Shown here: in pieces, positions 16,887 to 25,898 of the stretch
Numbering within the stretch: the first letter of the stretch is position 1
Layout of the letters: the number at the start of each line of letters is the position of its first letter
NCBI GenBank assembly: GCA_900757185.1
Contig: CAAEMX010000050.1
Coordinates: forward strand, 1-33,966
Direction: 5' to 3'
Source: an uncultured Collinsella sp.
GTDB lineage: Bacteria > Actinomycetota > Coriobacteriia > Coriobacteriales > Coriobacteriaceae
Length of the DNA: 33,966 bases
Notes under the pieces: model-generated
The model's database searches: none
The model's input: only the letters and a program-made list of their open reading frames with translations
What the model was told of the DNA's origin: nothing
Program-made: the position numbers and the translations under genes

Positions 16887-16916
16887 AATGGCCGGCTCAA
16901 TGAGTCGGCCATTTTT
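16887..16916 (+). terminator. Intrinsic terminator/attenuator between rpmF and plsX
   Basis: AATGGCCG-G-CTC (16887-16898) pairs with GAG-T-CGGCCATT, loop AAT, one G-T pair, and runs into five Ts. Only 5 bases later is the plsX ribosome-binding site AAGGAG. It can partly separate ribosomal-protein from lipid-gene expression. Confidence 0.8.
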
Positions 16917-16933
16917 GTATAAGGAGCATGTAT

Positions 16934-17953
16934 ATGAGTAACGTTCGCGTTTGTGTAGACGTTGTGGGCGGAGACGAGAAACCTCAGGTTGTTCTCGATG
17001 GTATCGAGGCTGCGCTTGCCGCCGATCCCGATATCGAGGTCTTGGCAGCTGGCCCCGCCGAAATCGTCAATCCCTTTGCTGCTTCCCACGCACGTGTTGA
17101 GGCCCTTGAGGCACCCGACGTTATCGCCATGGATGACGATCCCATTCGCGCCGTGATGACCAAACGCAAGTCTTCGATCGTGCTGTCGTGCCGCGCTATC
17201 AAGAAGGGCAATGCTGACGCGTTCTTCTCTGCCGGTTCGACCGGTGCCATGACCGCTGCCGCTACCGCCTATGTGACGCCGTTTAGGTATCAGGCCGAAG
17301 GCAAGAAGCAGCCGGTGCGCCCCTGTCTGACCAATGCACTGCCCAATCGCGCCGGCGGCCTGACGGTGCTGTGCGATATGGGCGCCAACCCCGATGTCGA
17401 GGTGGACGATATGGTGCGCTTTGCCCAGATGGGCGCCGCCTATGCCCGCGTCGTTTTGGGTATCGAGCATCCCCGCGTGGGCCTGCTTGCTAACGGCACC
17501 GAGGACGAGAAGGGCTCCAACTTTACCAAGTCCTGCTTCCCGGCCATGAAGGCTGCCGTTCCCGGCTTTGTGGGCAACTGCGAGGGTACCGACCTTACCT
17601 CGGGCCACTTCGATGTCGTCGTGGCCGACGGCATGTCGGGCAATATTGCGCTCAAGGCCACCGAGGGCGCTGCCAAGTTTTTGTTGCAGGAGCTCAAGGG
17701 CGTCTTTATGTCTTCGCTTGGCACCAAGATCGCCGCGCTGCTCATTAAAAAGCAGATGCGTGAGATAAAGGCCAAGCTCTCTGGCGACGCCAAGGGCGGT
17801 GCGATTCTTTTGGGCCTGCGCGGCGTGGTTCTGATCGGCCATGGCGCCACCTCGGTCGAAGCTGTTAAAAACGGTACGCTTGCGGCGGCCGAAGCCGTGC
17901 GCGCCGGGCTGGTCGAGAATGTCGCCAACTCCATGGACGGCATCGTTTTGTAA
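16934..17953 (+). CDS. plsX: Phosphate acyltransferase PlsX
   Basis: Converts acyl-ACP to acyl-phosphate, the acyl donor for PlsY in phospholipid synthesis; a peripheral membrane enzyme. I choose ATG 16934 (339 aa): AAGGAG at 16921-16926 is 7 bases upstream, while the ATG at 16928 would be only 1 base from it. Motifs include VCVDVVGGDEKPQVVLDG (where most homologues read DAMGGD), SAGSTGAMTAAA, LLANGTEDEKGS and GHFDVVVADGMSGNIALKATEG. Followed by acpP after 124 bases, the usual neighbour. Confidence 0.95.
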   Translation: MSNVRVCVDVVGGDEKPQVVLDGIEAALAADPDIEVLAAGPAEIVNPFAASHARVEALEAPDVIAMDDDPIRAVMTKRKSSIVLSCRAIKKGNADAFFSAGSTGAMTAAATAYVTPFRYQAEGKKQPVRPCLTNALPNRAGGLTVLCDMGANPDVEVDDMVRFAQMGAAYARVVLGIEHPRVGLLANGTEDEKGSNFTKSCFPAMKAAVPGFVGNCEGTDLTSGHFDVVVADGMSGNIALKATEGAAKFLLQELKGVFMSSLGTKIAALLIKKQMREIKAKLSGDAKGGAILLGLRGVVLIGHGATSVEAVKNGTLAAAEAVRAGLVENVANSMDGIVL

Positions 17954-18020
17954 GAGCGAGTTAGAGCGCTGTTATGTGCATCGCGGCCTGCTTCGTGGGG
18001 TAGAATCAGAACCGTGTCTT

Positions 18021-18040
18021 GGTACCGCCCGGGCGGTACC
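18021..18040. promoter_or_regulatory. Perfect 20-bp palindrome upstream of acpP
   Basis: Two 10-base arms (GGTACCGCCC and its exact complement) with no spacer, 37 bases before the acpP ATG and just downstream of a possible -10 (TAGAAT, 18001-18006). As DNA it has the form of an operator for a dimeric regulator; as RNA it folds into an 8-bp stem with a CCGG loop, followed by ATTCTTTT. Operator versus attenuator cannot be decided from sequence. Confidence 0.6.
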
Positions 18041-18077
18041 ATTCTTTTGGTATTCATGCACTATGAGAGGAAGCGCT

Positions 18078-18320
18078 ATGGACCGCTCCGAAATCTTCGA
18101 CAAGATCGCCGAGGTCGCTGCTGACGTTCTGGGCGTCGATGTTGCCGAAATTAGCGATGAGACCACCTTTGACGATCTCGATGCCAACTCGCTCGAGCGC
18201 CTGCAGCTGGTTACGGCTATCGAGGACGAGTTCAACCTCGAGATCGATGACGAGACTCTGCTCTCGCTCAACTCTGTCGCCGACGCCGTCGACGCGATCG
18301 AAAACGCCAGGGAGGCCTAG
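18078..18320 (+). CDS. acpP: Acyl carrier protein
   Basis: 80 aa, very acidic, the carrier of growing acyl chains in type II fatty acid synthesis. The phosphopantetheine attachment serine is Ser38 in DLDANSLERLQLVTAIEDEFNLEI; the usual DSLD is here NSLE, a variation on the canonical helix II start. ATG follows GAGGAAG. Four-helix length and the C-terminal VADAVDAIENARE fit ACP. The rnc gene starts 3 bases after its stop. Confidence 0.94.
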   Translation: MDRSEIFDKIAEVAADVLGVDVAEISDETTFDDLDANSLERLQLVTAIEDEFNLEIDDETLLSLNSVADAVDAIENAREA

Positions 18321-18323
18321 GTC

Positions 18324-19049
18324 TTGGCTTTGTCTGAACGACTTACGCGTGCCCAGGAAATTCTGGGCCACGAGTTCAATAATAAGGTGCTTCTGCGCGC
18401 GGCGCTTACGCATCCCTCGGCCGTCGAGGGCCAGCCGGTTTCTGCCAGCTATGAGCGCCTTGAGTTCTTGGGCGATTCCATTTTGGGCGCCGTCGTCGCC
18501 CGTTCGCTCTTTGAGTCCTATCCCGAGTTTGACGAGGGCAAGCTCACGCGCCTGAAGGTGTCGCTTGTCTCGGGCGCTACGCTATCCGAGGTGTCGCATG
18601 AGCTGGGCATCGACGACATCATCATCTTTGGTGCCTCCGAGACCGGTACCGGCGCGCGCGGCCTGCACTCGGCGCTCGAGAACGTCTACGAGTCGCTCGT
18701 GGGTGCGCTGTACCTGGATGCCGGCTGGGATGTTGTGGCGGACTTTATCCATCGTACGCTCAAACCGCACCTGGCCTCCGAGCGTGCCGAGCACCCCGCG
18801 AACCCCAAATCGTTCTTGCAGGAGTGCGTGCAAGCCGACGGTCACGAACCCCCGGCGTATAAGCTCGTTGGCTCCGAGGGCCCGGCGCATGCGCCCACCT
18901 TTACCGCCGTGGTTTTGATCGATGGTATTCGCCAGGGTCGCGGCTCCGGCTCCTCAAAGAAGGAAGCCGAGGGAGCCGCCGCGCTCGAAGCGCTCGACCG
19001 CATGGGTTACACCACCAACGGCGTGATTCTCAACAAGAAGCACGTGTAA
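18324..19049 (+). CDS. rnc: Ribonuclease III
   Basis: Cuts double-stranded RNA, including rRNA precursors. 241 aa from a TTG start (MALSERLTRAQEIL) with AGGGAGG 8 bases upstream, inside the acpP end; no better ATG exists before the conserved region. The catalytic domain has ERLEFLGDSILG (Glu44, Glu47, Asp51) and ESLVGALYLDAGWD. The dsRNA-binding domain spans ~residues 160-231 (PKSFLQECVQADG ... GSSKKEAEGAAALEALDRMG). The acpP-rnc-smc-ftsY order is the common one. Confidence 0.96.
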   Translation: MALSERLTRAQEILGHEFNNKVLLRAALTHPSAVEGQPVSASYERLEFLGDSILGAVVARSLFESYPEFDEGKLTRLKVSLVSGATLSEVSHELGIDDIIIFGASETGTGARGLHSALENVYESLVGALYLDAGWDVVADFIHRTLKPHLASERAEHPANPKSFLQECVQADGHEPPAYKLVGSEGPAHAPTFTAVVLIDGIRQGRGSGSSKKEAEGAAALEALDRMGYTTNGVILNKKHV

Positions 19050-19059
19050 GCGAGGAACC

Positions 19060-22000
19060 GTGTATCTCAAGTCCCTCACGCTCAAAGGGTTCAAGTCGTT
19101 TGCCGATCGCGCCCATATGACGTTTGAGCCGGGCCTGACCGTCATCGTCGGTCCCAACGGCTCGGGAAAATCGAACATCTCCGACTCCATCCTGTGGGTC
19201 CTGGGTGAGCAGAGCGCCAAGCAGCTGCGCGGCCAGGCCATGGAGGATGTCATCTTTTCGGGCTCGTCAGCGCGCAAGCCGGTGGGTGTCGCCGAGGTCA
19301 CGCTGGTGCTCGATAATTCGGACCATATGCTGCCCGTCGATTTTGACGAGGTCGCCATCACCCGTCGCATGTATCGCTCGGGCGAAAGCGAGTACCTCAT
19401 CAACTCGAGTCCGTGCCGCCTGATGGACATTCAGGACATCCTGCACGATTCGGGCCTGGGCAAGGATACGCATTCCATCATCAGCCAGGGCAAGCTCGAC
19501 GCCATTTTGCAGAGCCGCCCCGAGGAGCGCCGCGCTCTCATCGAGGAGGCCGCCGGCATCTCCAAGCACAAGCGCCGCAAGGAGCGTGCGCTCAAAAAGA
19601 TTAAGTCGATGGACGAGCATCTGACGCGTGCTCGCGACATCAATAAGGAAATCGCCCGTCAGCTGCGACCGCTGGAGCGTCAGGTCGATCGCGCGCGCAA
19701 GTACAAAGAGCTGTCCTCGCGCGCGAACGAGCTTACGCAGATGCTGGCCGTCGACGAGCTGCGTTCGCTGCAGTCGCAGTGGAACGACCTGGAGAGCCGC
19801 TCCAAAGAGGGCGCGGCCGAGCTGGAGCTTGCGCAGTACCGCTTGGGCGAAAAGGAGCGCGAGCTCGAGAAGCTTCAGGTCATGCTCGAGGAAAAGGGCC
19901 TGTTTGTGGGCGACCTGGGTGAGCAGCGCCGTCATATGCAAGATGTGGTCGGCCGCATTAACTCCGACATGCGCCTGCTCGAAGAAAAGGGCCACAACAT
20001 GGTGTCGCGCCTGTCTGACATGCGCGGGCAGATTTCGAGCTCCGAGCATCAGCGACGTCGCGTGGTCGAGGAGCTCGAGGACTCGCGTGCGCAGCTTGAG
20101 GAAGTGACCGGTGCGCACATGCAGGCCCAGGAGGACGTTGACGCCGCTGGTCCTGCCGCCGCCGAGCTCCATGAGCGGCGCGTGGCGCTCGACAATCAGA
20201 TTTCGCAGCTTACGCGTGAGCAACGCGATGTGCAGCGCGTAGCCGATAACGCCGCGCTCGAGCTCGCCAAGGTGAAGGATTCCTTGAGCAACGCCGAGGT
20301 CGAGGACAACATGTATGCCTCGCGCCTGGAGCAGATCGATGAACAGCTCGAGGAGGTCACGGCCTCGCTCGAGAGCCGTCGCGACCGCGCCGAGGAGCTT
20401 GAGGGCGCTCTTGAGGAAGCGCGCCAGGCTCAGGTCGATGCGCGTGAGGCCACCGAGACCGCACGCGCGGCCCTGAAGGACCTGCGTGCCCGCGAGAGCG
20501 AGGCGCGCAACAAGTTATCCGAGGTGCGCTCGGAGCTTGCCAGCCAAAAGAAACTCGATGCCCGCATGGCCGACAGCTCACCGCTCGTGAGCCGTCTGGT
20601 GGGTGCGCTGGGCGATGACGTAACGGGTCGCCTGGGCGATGTGCTCGAAGCCCCGCGCGAGCTTGAGGGCCTAGCTGAGCAATTGCTCGCCGGCGATATC
20701 GATGCTCTTTTGTTTGATGATGCCGCTACGCTTGAGCGCGCCGGTCGTGCGGCTTTGGACCAAAAGAAGGCTTCGGGCGAGGCGCTGTTGGTGGCGCGCG
20801 GCGTGAGCGGTGGTGCTGCTGCCAATGGCGCTGCCGGTACGCGTCTGGTCGATCGTCTGTCCGTGCGCTCCGGTTATGGCCCGGTTGTCGAGGCCCTTCT
20901 CGGCGGCTATTACGTTGTCGACGACTTGGCGGCTGCGCTGGCCGCGCCTGTCGTTGACGGCGTGACTTACGTGACCCCCGATGGCGCCCGCGTCGCCTGC
21001 GGCGGCCTGGTGCGTGTGGGGCTCGACGCCGGAGAGGCTTCGGGTGCTTTGGAGCGCAAGCGTCGCATCCGTGAGCTCGAGGGCCTGGAACCCGATCTGG
21101 CTGCTGTGTTTGAGCATGTGTCGGATCAGGTCGTCGAGGCCAATGCGGCCGTCGAAGAGGCGCGTGCCGCTGAGGGCGATGCCGCCGGCGAGATCGCCCG
21201 TCTTGAGGGCGAGCGCCGCTCGCTGCTCTCCGAGATTGGCCGCCTGGAGCAAAGCGCCAACAACGCCGAGGTCGAGCGCGTGCGCATCTCCAAGCGCCGC
21301 GAGCAGGCCGCCGAGGCCGTTCGCGCTGCGCGCCCGCGCGTGGACGAGCTCACCCGCTCGCGTGACGAGGCCCGAGCGCAGGCAAGCGATCTTGGCCTTC
21401 AGATTGCCGAAGCCAACGACGAACTCGACCGCGTTCGCCGTGACGATTCCGAGGCCGCCGGCAAGCTCGCCGATGCCAAGGTCCGCCTGGCCCAGACGAG
21501 CGAGCGCCTTCGTTCTCTGAAGGGCCGCGTGCCCGATCTGGAGCATCGCCTGGAGGGCATCGACCGCCGTATCCGCGGAACACGCCAGGCCTCGCGCTCA
21601 CTCGAGCTGCTGCGCCTGCGCGTCGATCCCATGCACGAGCGCTATTCGGCCCTGCTGGAGCGCGCGTCGGATTGGGCAGCGCGTCTGCGTGACCAGGCCT
21701 CTCTGGAGGAGGCGGACTCCGCTTCGCTCAAGAAGACCATCGAGGATGCCAAGGCAGAGGTTGCCCGCGCTAAGGAGAAGGTCGATACCGCCACCGCCAC
21801 GCAAAACGAGTTTAAGGTCGCGCGTGGCAAGCTCGAGGTGCAGGTAGAGGCCGCCATTAAGGCCATTACCGCCGATGGCAACACGGTACTCGAGGAAGCG
21901 CTCATGCTTCCCGCGCCCACGGACCGCGATGCCGCCGAGCGCGAGCTCAACCAGCTTGTGCGCCAGATCAACAACCTTGGTCCCGTGAACCAAGTTGCCA

Positions 22001-22596
22001 TGGAGGAGTACGAGCAGCTCAAGCGCCGCGCCGATTACATCGAGGAGCAGCTGGCCGATCTGGTGAGCGCGCGTAAGGCGCTCACCAAGATCACGGTGGC
22101 TATTGATCGCAAGATGCGCAAGGCGTTCCTTGTGACGTTTGAGAAGGTCGACGCGAACTTCCGCGAGATCTTCGCTATGCTGTTCCCGGGTGGCCAGGCT
22201 CATCTGGAGATGACCGATCCTGAGCATCCGGCCGAGACGGGTATCGAGGTCGTGGCGCAGCCGCGCGGCAAGCGCATCACCAAGATGATGCTCATGTCGG
22301 GCGGCGAGAAGAGTCTGACGGCACTCGCCCTGCTCTTTGCCGTGTACCGCACGCGCACGGTGCCGTTCTATGTGCTGGACGAGGTCGAGGCGGCACTTGA
22401 CGACGCCAACCTGTCCAAGCTCATCGGCGCGCTCGACGTGTTGCGTTCCGATACGCAGCTCTTGGTCATTTCGCATCAGCGCCGTACTATGGAGGACGCT
22501 GACGTTCTCTATGGCGTCTCGATGCAAGCCGACGGCGTCAGCCGCGTCGTCTCGCAAAAACTCGATCGCGAAACCGGAAAGGTCGTGAATGCATAA
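19060..22596 (+). CDS. smc: Chromosome segregation protein SMC
   Basis: 1178 aa condensin ATPase that organises and segregates the chromosome together with ScpA/ScpB (not in this window). GTG start with GAGG just upstream (VYLKSLTLKGFKSFADR is the standard SMC opening). Walker A GPNGSGKSN begins at Gly31; the Q-loop region is ISQGKLDAILQSRPEERR. Two long coiled coils flank the hinge (~residues 510-670). The C-terminal head has the signature LMSGGEKSLTALALLFAV (Ser1080) and Walker B FYVLDEVEAALDD (Asp1107, Glu1108). Ends with a 1-base overlap with ftsY. Confidence 0.97.
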   Translation: MYLKSLTLKGFKSFADRAHMTFEPGLTVIVGPNGSGKSNISDSILWVLGEQSAKQLRGQAMEDVIFSGSSARKPVGVAEVTLVLDNSDHMLPVDFDEVAITRRMYRSGESEYLINSSPCRLMDIQDILHDSGLGKDTHSIISQGKLDAILQSRPEERRALIEEAAGISKHKRRKERALKKIKSMDEHLTRARDINKEIARQLRPLERQVDRARKYKELSSRANELTQMLAVDELRSLQSQWNDLESRSKEGAAELELAQYRLGEKERELEKLQVMLEEKGLFVGDLGEQRRHMQDVVGRINSDMRLLEEKGHNMVSRLSDMRGQISSSEHQRRRVVEELEDSRAQLEEVTGAHMQAQEDVDAAGPAAAELHERRVALDNQISQLTREQRDVQRVADNAALELAKVKDSLSNAEVEDNMYASRLEQIDEQLEEVTASLESRRDRAEELEGALEEARQAQVDAREATETARAALKDLRARESEARNKLSEVRSELASQKKLDARMADSSPLVSRLVGALGDDVTGRLGDVLEAPRELEGLAEQLLAGDIDALLFDDAATLERAGRAALDQKKASGEALLVARGVSGGAAANGAAGTRLVDRLSVRSGYGPVVEALLGGYYVVDDLAAALAAPVVDGVTYVTPDGARVACGGLVRVGLDAGEASGALERKRRIRELEGLEPDLAAVFEHVSDQVVEANAAVEEARAAEGDAAGEIARLEGERRSLLSEIGRLEQSANNAEVERVRISKRREQAAEAVRAARPRVDELTRSRDEARAQASDLGLQIAEANDELDRVRRDDSEAAGKLADAKVRLAQTSERLRSLKGRVPDLEHRLEGIDRRIRGTRQASRSLELLRLRVDPMHERYSALLERASDWAARLRDQASLEEADSASLKKTIEDAKAEVARAKEKVDTATATQNEFKVARGKLEVQVEAAIKAITADGNTVLEEALMLPAPTDRDAAERELNQLVRQINNLGPVNQVAMEEYEQLKRRADYIEEQLADLVSARKALTKITVAIDRKMRKAFLVTFEKVDANFREIFAMLFPGGQAHLEMTDPEHPAETGIEVVAQPRGKRITKMMLMSGGEKSLTALALLFAVYRTRTVPFYVLDEVEAALDDANLSKLIGALDVLRSDTQLLVISHQRRTMEDADVLYGVSMQADGVSRVVSQKLDRETGKVVNA

Positions 22597-23513
22597 TGGG
22601 ATTCTTTGACGCTCTCTCGCGCGGACTTGAGCGCAGCCGCGAGGCCCTCAACGAGGTCTTCTACTTTGGCGGCGAGGTCGACGAGGACTTTTGGGAGGAC
22701 CTTGAGGATACCCTCGTTATGGGTGACATGGGCGCCGAGGTCGCCATTCAGGTCTCCGATGATCTGCGCGAGACGGCCGCCAAGAAGAACCTCAAGACCG
22801 CCCCGCAGCTCCGTCGCGCCCTGGCTGAGCAGCTCGAGCAGCATTTTGTGCCCGCCGAGCGCGATCCGTTCTCCGACACGCCGAGCTGCGTGCTGTTTGT
22901 AGGCATTAACGGCGCCGGCAAGACCACGACGGTCGGCAAGATCGCGAGCGCCATGGCCGCCCGCGGTAAGAATGTCGTGATCGGTTCTGCCGATACCTTC
23001 CGCGCCGCCGCCATCGAGCAGCTCGATGTGTGGGGTCAGCGCGCCGGCGTCCCCGTCATCAAGCGCGATCGCGGCTCCGACCCGGCAAGTGTTTGCTACG
23101 ACGTGCTCGATGAGGCCGATAAGCGCGGCAGCGACCTGGTGCTGATCGACACCGCCGGCCGCCTGCACACGAGCCCCGAGCTCATGCGCGAGCTTGCCAA
23201 GGTGGTTAACGTGACGCGTAAGCGCGCCGCCAATATGGCCGCCGGCCCCATGCCCGTCTCGGTCGTGCTCGTGATCGATGCCGCCACCGGCCAGAACGGT
23301 CTGAACCAGGCGCTCGAGTTTAACGAGGCGCTGGGTCTGGACGGTATCATCATGACGAAGCTCGACGGTACGGCAAAGGGCGGCATCGCCATGGCCGTGG
23401 CCGAGAAGCTCAAGCTCCCGATTCTGCGCGTGGGCGTGGGCGAGCAGGTCGATGACCTACAGGAGTTCAATGCCAAAGATTTCTGCCGCGCCCTGGTGGG
23501 CGAGTCCAATTAA
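22596..23513 (+). CDS. ftsY: Signal recognition particle receptor FtsY
   Basis: GTPase receptor that docks SRP-bound ribosomes at the membrane. 305 aa, essentially the NG domain alone, without the long acidic A domain of enterobacterial FtsY. GTPase motifs: GINGAGKTT (103-111), SADTFRAAAIEQL, LIDTAGRLHTSPELM and TKLDGTAKGG, with the closing GVGEQVDDLQEFNAKDF. The ATG shares a base with the smc stop, and ffh follows 10 bases after its stop, so the SRP GTPase pair is encoded side by side. Confidence 0.97.
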   Translation: MGFFDALSRGLERSREALNEVFYFGGEVDEDFWEDLEDTLVMGDMGAEVAIQVSDDLRETAAKKNLKTAPQLRRALAEQLEQHFVPAERDPFSDTPSCVLFVGINGAGKTTTVGKIASAMAARGKNVVIGSADTFRAAAIEQLDVWGQRAGVPVIKRDRGSDPASVCYDVLDEADKRGSDLVLIDTAGRLHTSPELMRELAKVVNVTRKRAANMAAGPMPVSVVLVIDAATGQNGLNQALEFNEALGLDGIIMTKLDGTAKGGIAMAVAEKLKLPILRVGVGEQVDDLQEFNAKDFCRALVGESN

Positions 23514-23523
23514 GGAGTGACTA

Positions 23524-24999
23524 GTGTTTGATTCTCTGAGCGATCGCCTCAATGACACATTTGACCGCCTGCGCGGCAAGGGTAAGCTGACCGAGGCCGA
23601 CATCACCTCGGCCATGCGCGATATTCGCATGGCGCTGCTCGAAGCCGACGTCAACTTTAAGGTTGTCAAGGAGTTCGTCGCCAAGACCAAGGAGCGCTGC
23701 ATGACCGCAGAGGTCATGGAGTCGCTGTCGCCGGCGCAAAACGTCGTCAAGATCGTGCTCGACGAGCTCACCGAGATGCTCGGCTCCACCGAGAGTAAGC
23801 TCGTCTTTAGCAACCGTATCCCCAACGTCATCATGCTCGTGGGCCTGCAGGGCTCCGGTAAGACCACGGCGGCCGTAAAGCTGGCCTACCTGCTCAAGAA
23901 GCAGGGCCGCTCGCCGCTGCTCGCCGCGTGCGACGTCTACCGTCCCGCTGCAGCCGACCAGCTAGCCACGCTTGGCGGAGAGATCGGCGTGCCGGTCTTC
24001 CGTGGCGACGGTGCACACCCGGTCGACATCGCCAAGGGCGCTATTCAGGAGGCCGTCGACCACCTGCGTGACGTGGTCATCGTCGATACCGCCGGTCGTT
24101 TGCAGATCGACGAGCAGATGATGCAGGAAGCCGTGGACATCAAGAAGGCCGTCAAGCCCGATCAGGTGCTGATGGTCGTCGATGCCATGACCGGCCAGGA
24201 TATCGTCAACGTCGTCTCGACCTTCGCCGAGCGCACCGACTTTGACGGCGTGATCATCTCCAAGCTCGACGGCGATGCCCGTGGTGGCGGCGCGCTTTCC
24301 GTGCGCCAGGTGACCGGCAAGCCCATCAAGTTCGTGAGCATGGGCGAGAAGCCCGATTCGCTGGAGCCGTTCTACCCCGACCGTATGGCCAAGCGAATCT
24401 TGGGCATGGGCGACGTCGTCGGCATCATCGAGAAGGCCCAGGAGGCCGCCGATGCAGAGCAGCTCGAGGCTGCCGAGCGCATGCTGCGCGAGGGCTTTAC
24501 CATGAACGACATGCTCGACCAGATGAAAGCCGTCAAAAAGATGGGCGGTATGAAGGGTATCCTGGGCATGCTCCCCGGTGGTCAGCGTGCACTCAACCAG
24601 ATGGGCGGCAACCTGGACGAGGGCATCTTCGATAAGAACGAGGCCATCATCATGTCGATGACCAAGGAGGAGCGCCTGCGTCCCTCCATCATCAACGGCC
24701 AGCGCCGCGCCCGCATTGCCAAGGGTGCCGGCGTAACCCCCACCGAGGTCAACAGCCTTATGAAGCAGTGGGGCGAGATGAATAAGATGATGGGCCGCAT
24801 GCGCACGATGGCCAATCAGGCGCAGGCCGGCGGCAAAAAGGGCAAAAAGGGAAAGAAGGGCAAGAAGATGCGCATGCCCAATATCCCTGGCCTGGACGCT
24901 ATGGGTCTGGGCGGCATGGGCGGCCTAGGTACGGGCGGTCCCAAGTCCGATATGGAGCTGCTGCGCCAGATGGAAGCGCAGATGCGTAATAAGAAATAG
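23524..24999 (+). CDS. ffh: Signal recognition particle protein Ffh
   Basis: Binds 4.5S/SRP RNA and signal sequences and, with FtsY, targets membrane proteins. 491 aa from GTG, with AAGGAG 6 bases upstream. The N and G domains carry GLQGSGKTTAAVKLA (107-121), DVYRPAAADQL, IVDTAGRLQIDEQM and SKLDGDARGGGALS. The methionine-rich M domain includes MLDQMKAVKKMGGMKGILGMLPGG and the RNA-binding INGQRRARIAKGAG. The tail adds a Lys/Gly run (GKKGKKGKKGKK) and a Gly/Met-rich end, longer than in many homologues. Last gene before the terminator at 25024. Confidence 0.97.
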   Translation: MFDSLSDRLNDTFDRLRGKGKLTEADITSAMRDIRMALLEADVNFKVVKEFVAKTKERCMTAEVMESLSPAQNVVKIVLDELTEMLGSTESKLVFSNRIPNVIMLVGLQGSGKTTAAVKLAYLLKKQGRSPLLAACDVYRPAAADQLATLGGEIGVPVFRGDGAHPVDIAKGAIQEAVDHLRDVVIVDTAGRLQIDEQMMQEAVDIKKAVKPDQVLMVVDAMTGQDIVNVVSTFAERTDFDGVIISKLDGDARGGGALSVRQVTGKPIKFVSMGEKPDSLEPFYPDRMAKRILGMGDVVGIIEKAQEAADAEQLEAAERMLREGFTMNDMLDQMKAVKKMGGMKGILGMLPGGQRALNQMGGNLDEGIFDKNEAIIMSMTKEERLRPSIINGQRRARIAKGAGVTPTEVNSLMKQWGEMNKMMGRMRTMANQAQAGGKKGKKGKKGKKMRMPNIPGLDAMGLGGMGGLGTGGPKSDMELLRQMEAQMRNKK

Positions 25000-25023
25000 A
25001 GCTGTAATTCCAGCTTGATATGG

Positions 25024-25057
25024 CAAAGGCCACTCGGAAGCTACCGGGTGGCCTTTG
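25024..25057. terminator. Terminator between ffh and the DUF134-NifX gene
   Basis: A 14-bp stem, CAAAGGCCACTCGG (25024-25037) with 25044-25057, one T-G wobble and loop AAGCTA, followed by TTGTTGG. It lies between convergent genes and can serve both strands. The rest of the gap to 25119 holds nothing I recognise. Confidence 0.7.
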
Positions 25058-25119
25058 TTGTTGGCTTTGATTGTTGGGTTGCGTTCGGCTTCGCGTCCCG
25101 AGCTCGCGGTGCCGTGCCG

Positions 25120-25884
25120 TTAGTGGCAGCCGCAGCCCTCATGGCCTTCGTGGTCGTGGTGGCCGTGGCAGTCGCAGGACCCGCCATGCTCATGGGTGTG
25201 CTCGTGGTCGTGGCTGTGGCAGCCGCACGTGGCCTCGCCGTTCTGTGCGAGCGTGCCGGCGATAAGGGCCTCGACGCAAGCGTCGCAGCTGCCCTGGGCA
25301 CCTGCGTATACCGTGATGCCGGCTTGGGCAAGCGCGTTGATAGCGCCTCCGCCGATGCCGCCGCAGATGAGCGTGTCCACGCCGCCGTTGGCGAGCAGGC
25401 CCGCAAGTGCGCCGTGGCCGGTGCCGCCGGTGCCCACGACCTGCTCGTTGAGCACCTTGCCGTCCTGAATGTCGTAGATCTTGAACTGCTCGCTGCGGCC
25501 AAAGTGCATAAAGATGTTGCCATTGTCGTACGTGGTTGCCACTCTCATGGTGCCGACCCCCTTTGCTGGCCATGCGGCCGTTGTCGTGGTGATGGGGGAG
25601 TACGCGATATTGCCGCCTTCGATGATGAGCGCCCGACCATTGACCAACGCGTTTGCCACCTTGCGATGCGCTCGGCTGCAAATAGCCGCCACCGTGGCGC
25701 GCGCGATGCCCATCTGCTGTGCGACTGCCTCTTGGTTAAGGCCTTCCAGGTCGCACAGGCGCAGCACCTCGAGTTCGTCGACCGTCATGTCGATGGCGTC
25801 TCCACTGGCAAGGCCGTCGGGGGTAAAGCCGCGATATTCGGGGATGATCCCAACACGGCGCAATTTCTCGCGTCTTCCTGCCAT
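25120..25884 (-). CDS. DUF134 helix-turn-helix / NifX-NifB-type Fe-Mo cluster-binding fusion with His/Cys-rich tail
   Basis: 254 aa. Residues 1-90 are a DUF134 domain: basic N-terminus (MAGRREKLRRVGIIPEY), then DELEVLRLCDLEGLNQEAVAQQMGIARATVAAICSRAHRKVANAL, a sigma-4-like helix-turn-helix. Residues ~112-215 are a dinitrogenase iron-molybdenum cofactor (NifX/NifB C-terminal) domain: MRVATTYDNGNIFMHFGRSEQFKIYDI, then GTGGTGHGALAGLLANGGVDTLICGGIGGGAINALAQAGITVYAG. The last ~37 residues hold 12 His and 6 Cys, with three CxC pairs, an obvious metal-binding tail. No nitrogenase genes are present. A metal- or cluster-responsive DNA-binding regulator is the likely role (inference). ATG is preceded by AAGGAG; transcribed divergently from thyA. 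Confidence 0.85.
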   Translation of the reverse strand: MAGRREKLRRVGIIPEYRGFTPDGLASGDAIDMTVDELEVLRLCDLEGLNQEAVAQQMGIARATVAAICSRAHRKVANALVNGRALIIEGGNIAYSPITTTTAAWPAKGVGTMRVATTYDNGNIFMHFGRSEQFKIYDIQDGKVLNEQVVGTGGTGHGALAGLLANGGVDTLICGGIGGGAINALAQAGITVYAGAQGSCDACVEALIAGTLAQNGEATCGCHSHDHEHTHEHGGSCDCHGHHDHEGHEGCGCH

Positions 25885-25898
25885 ACGTGCTCCTTATC

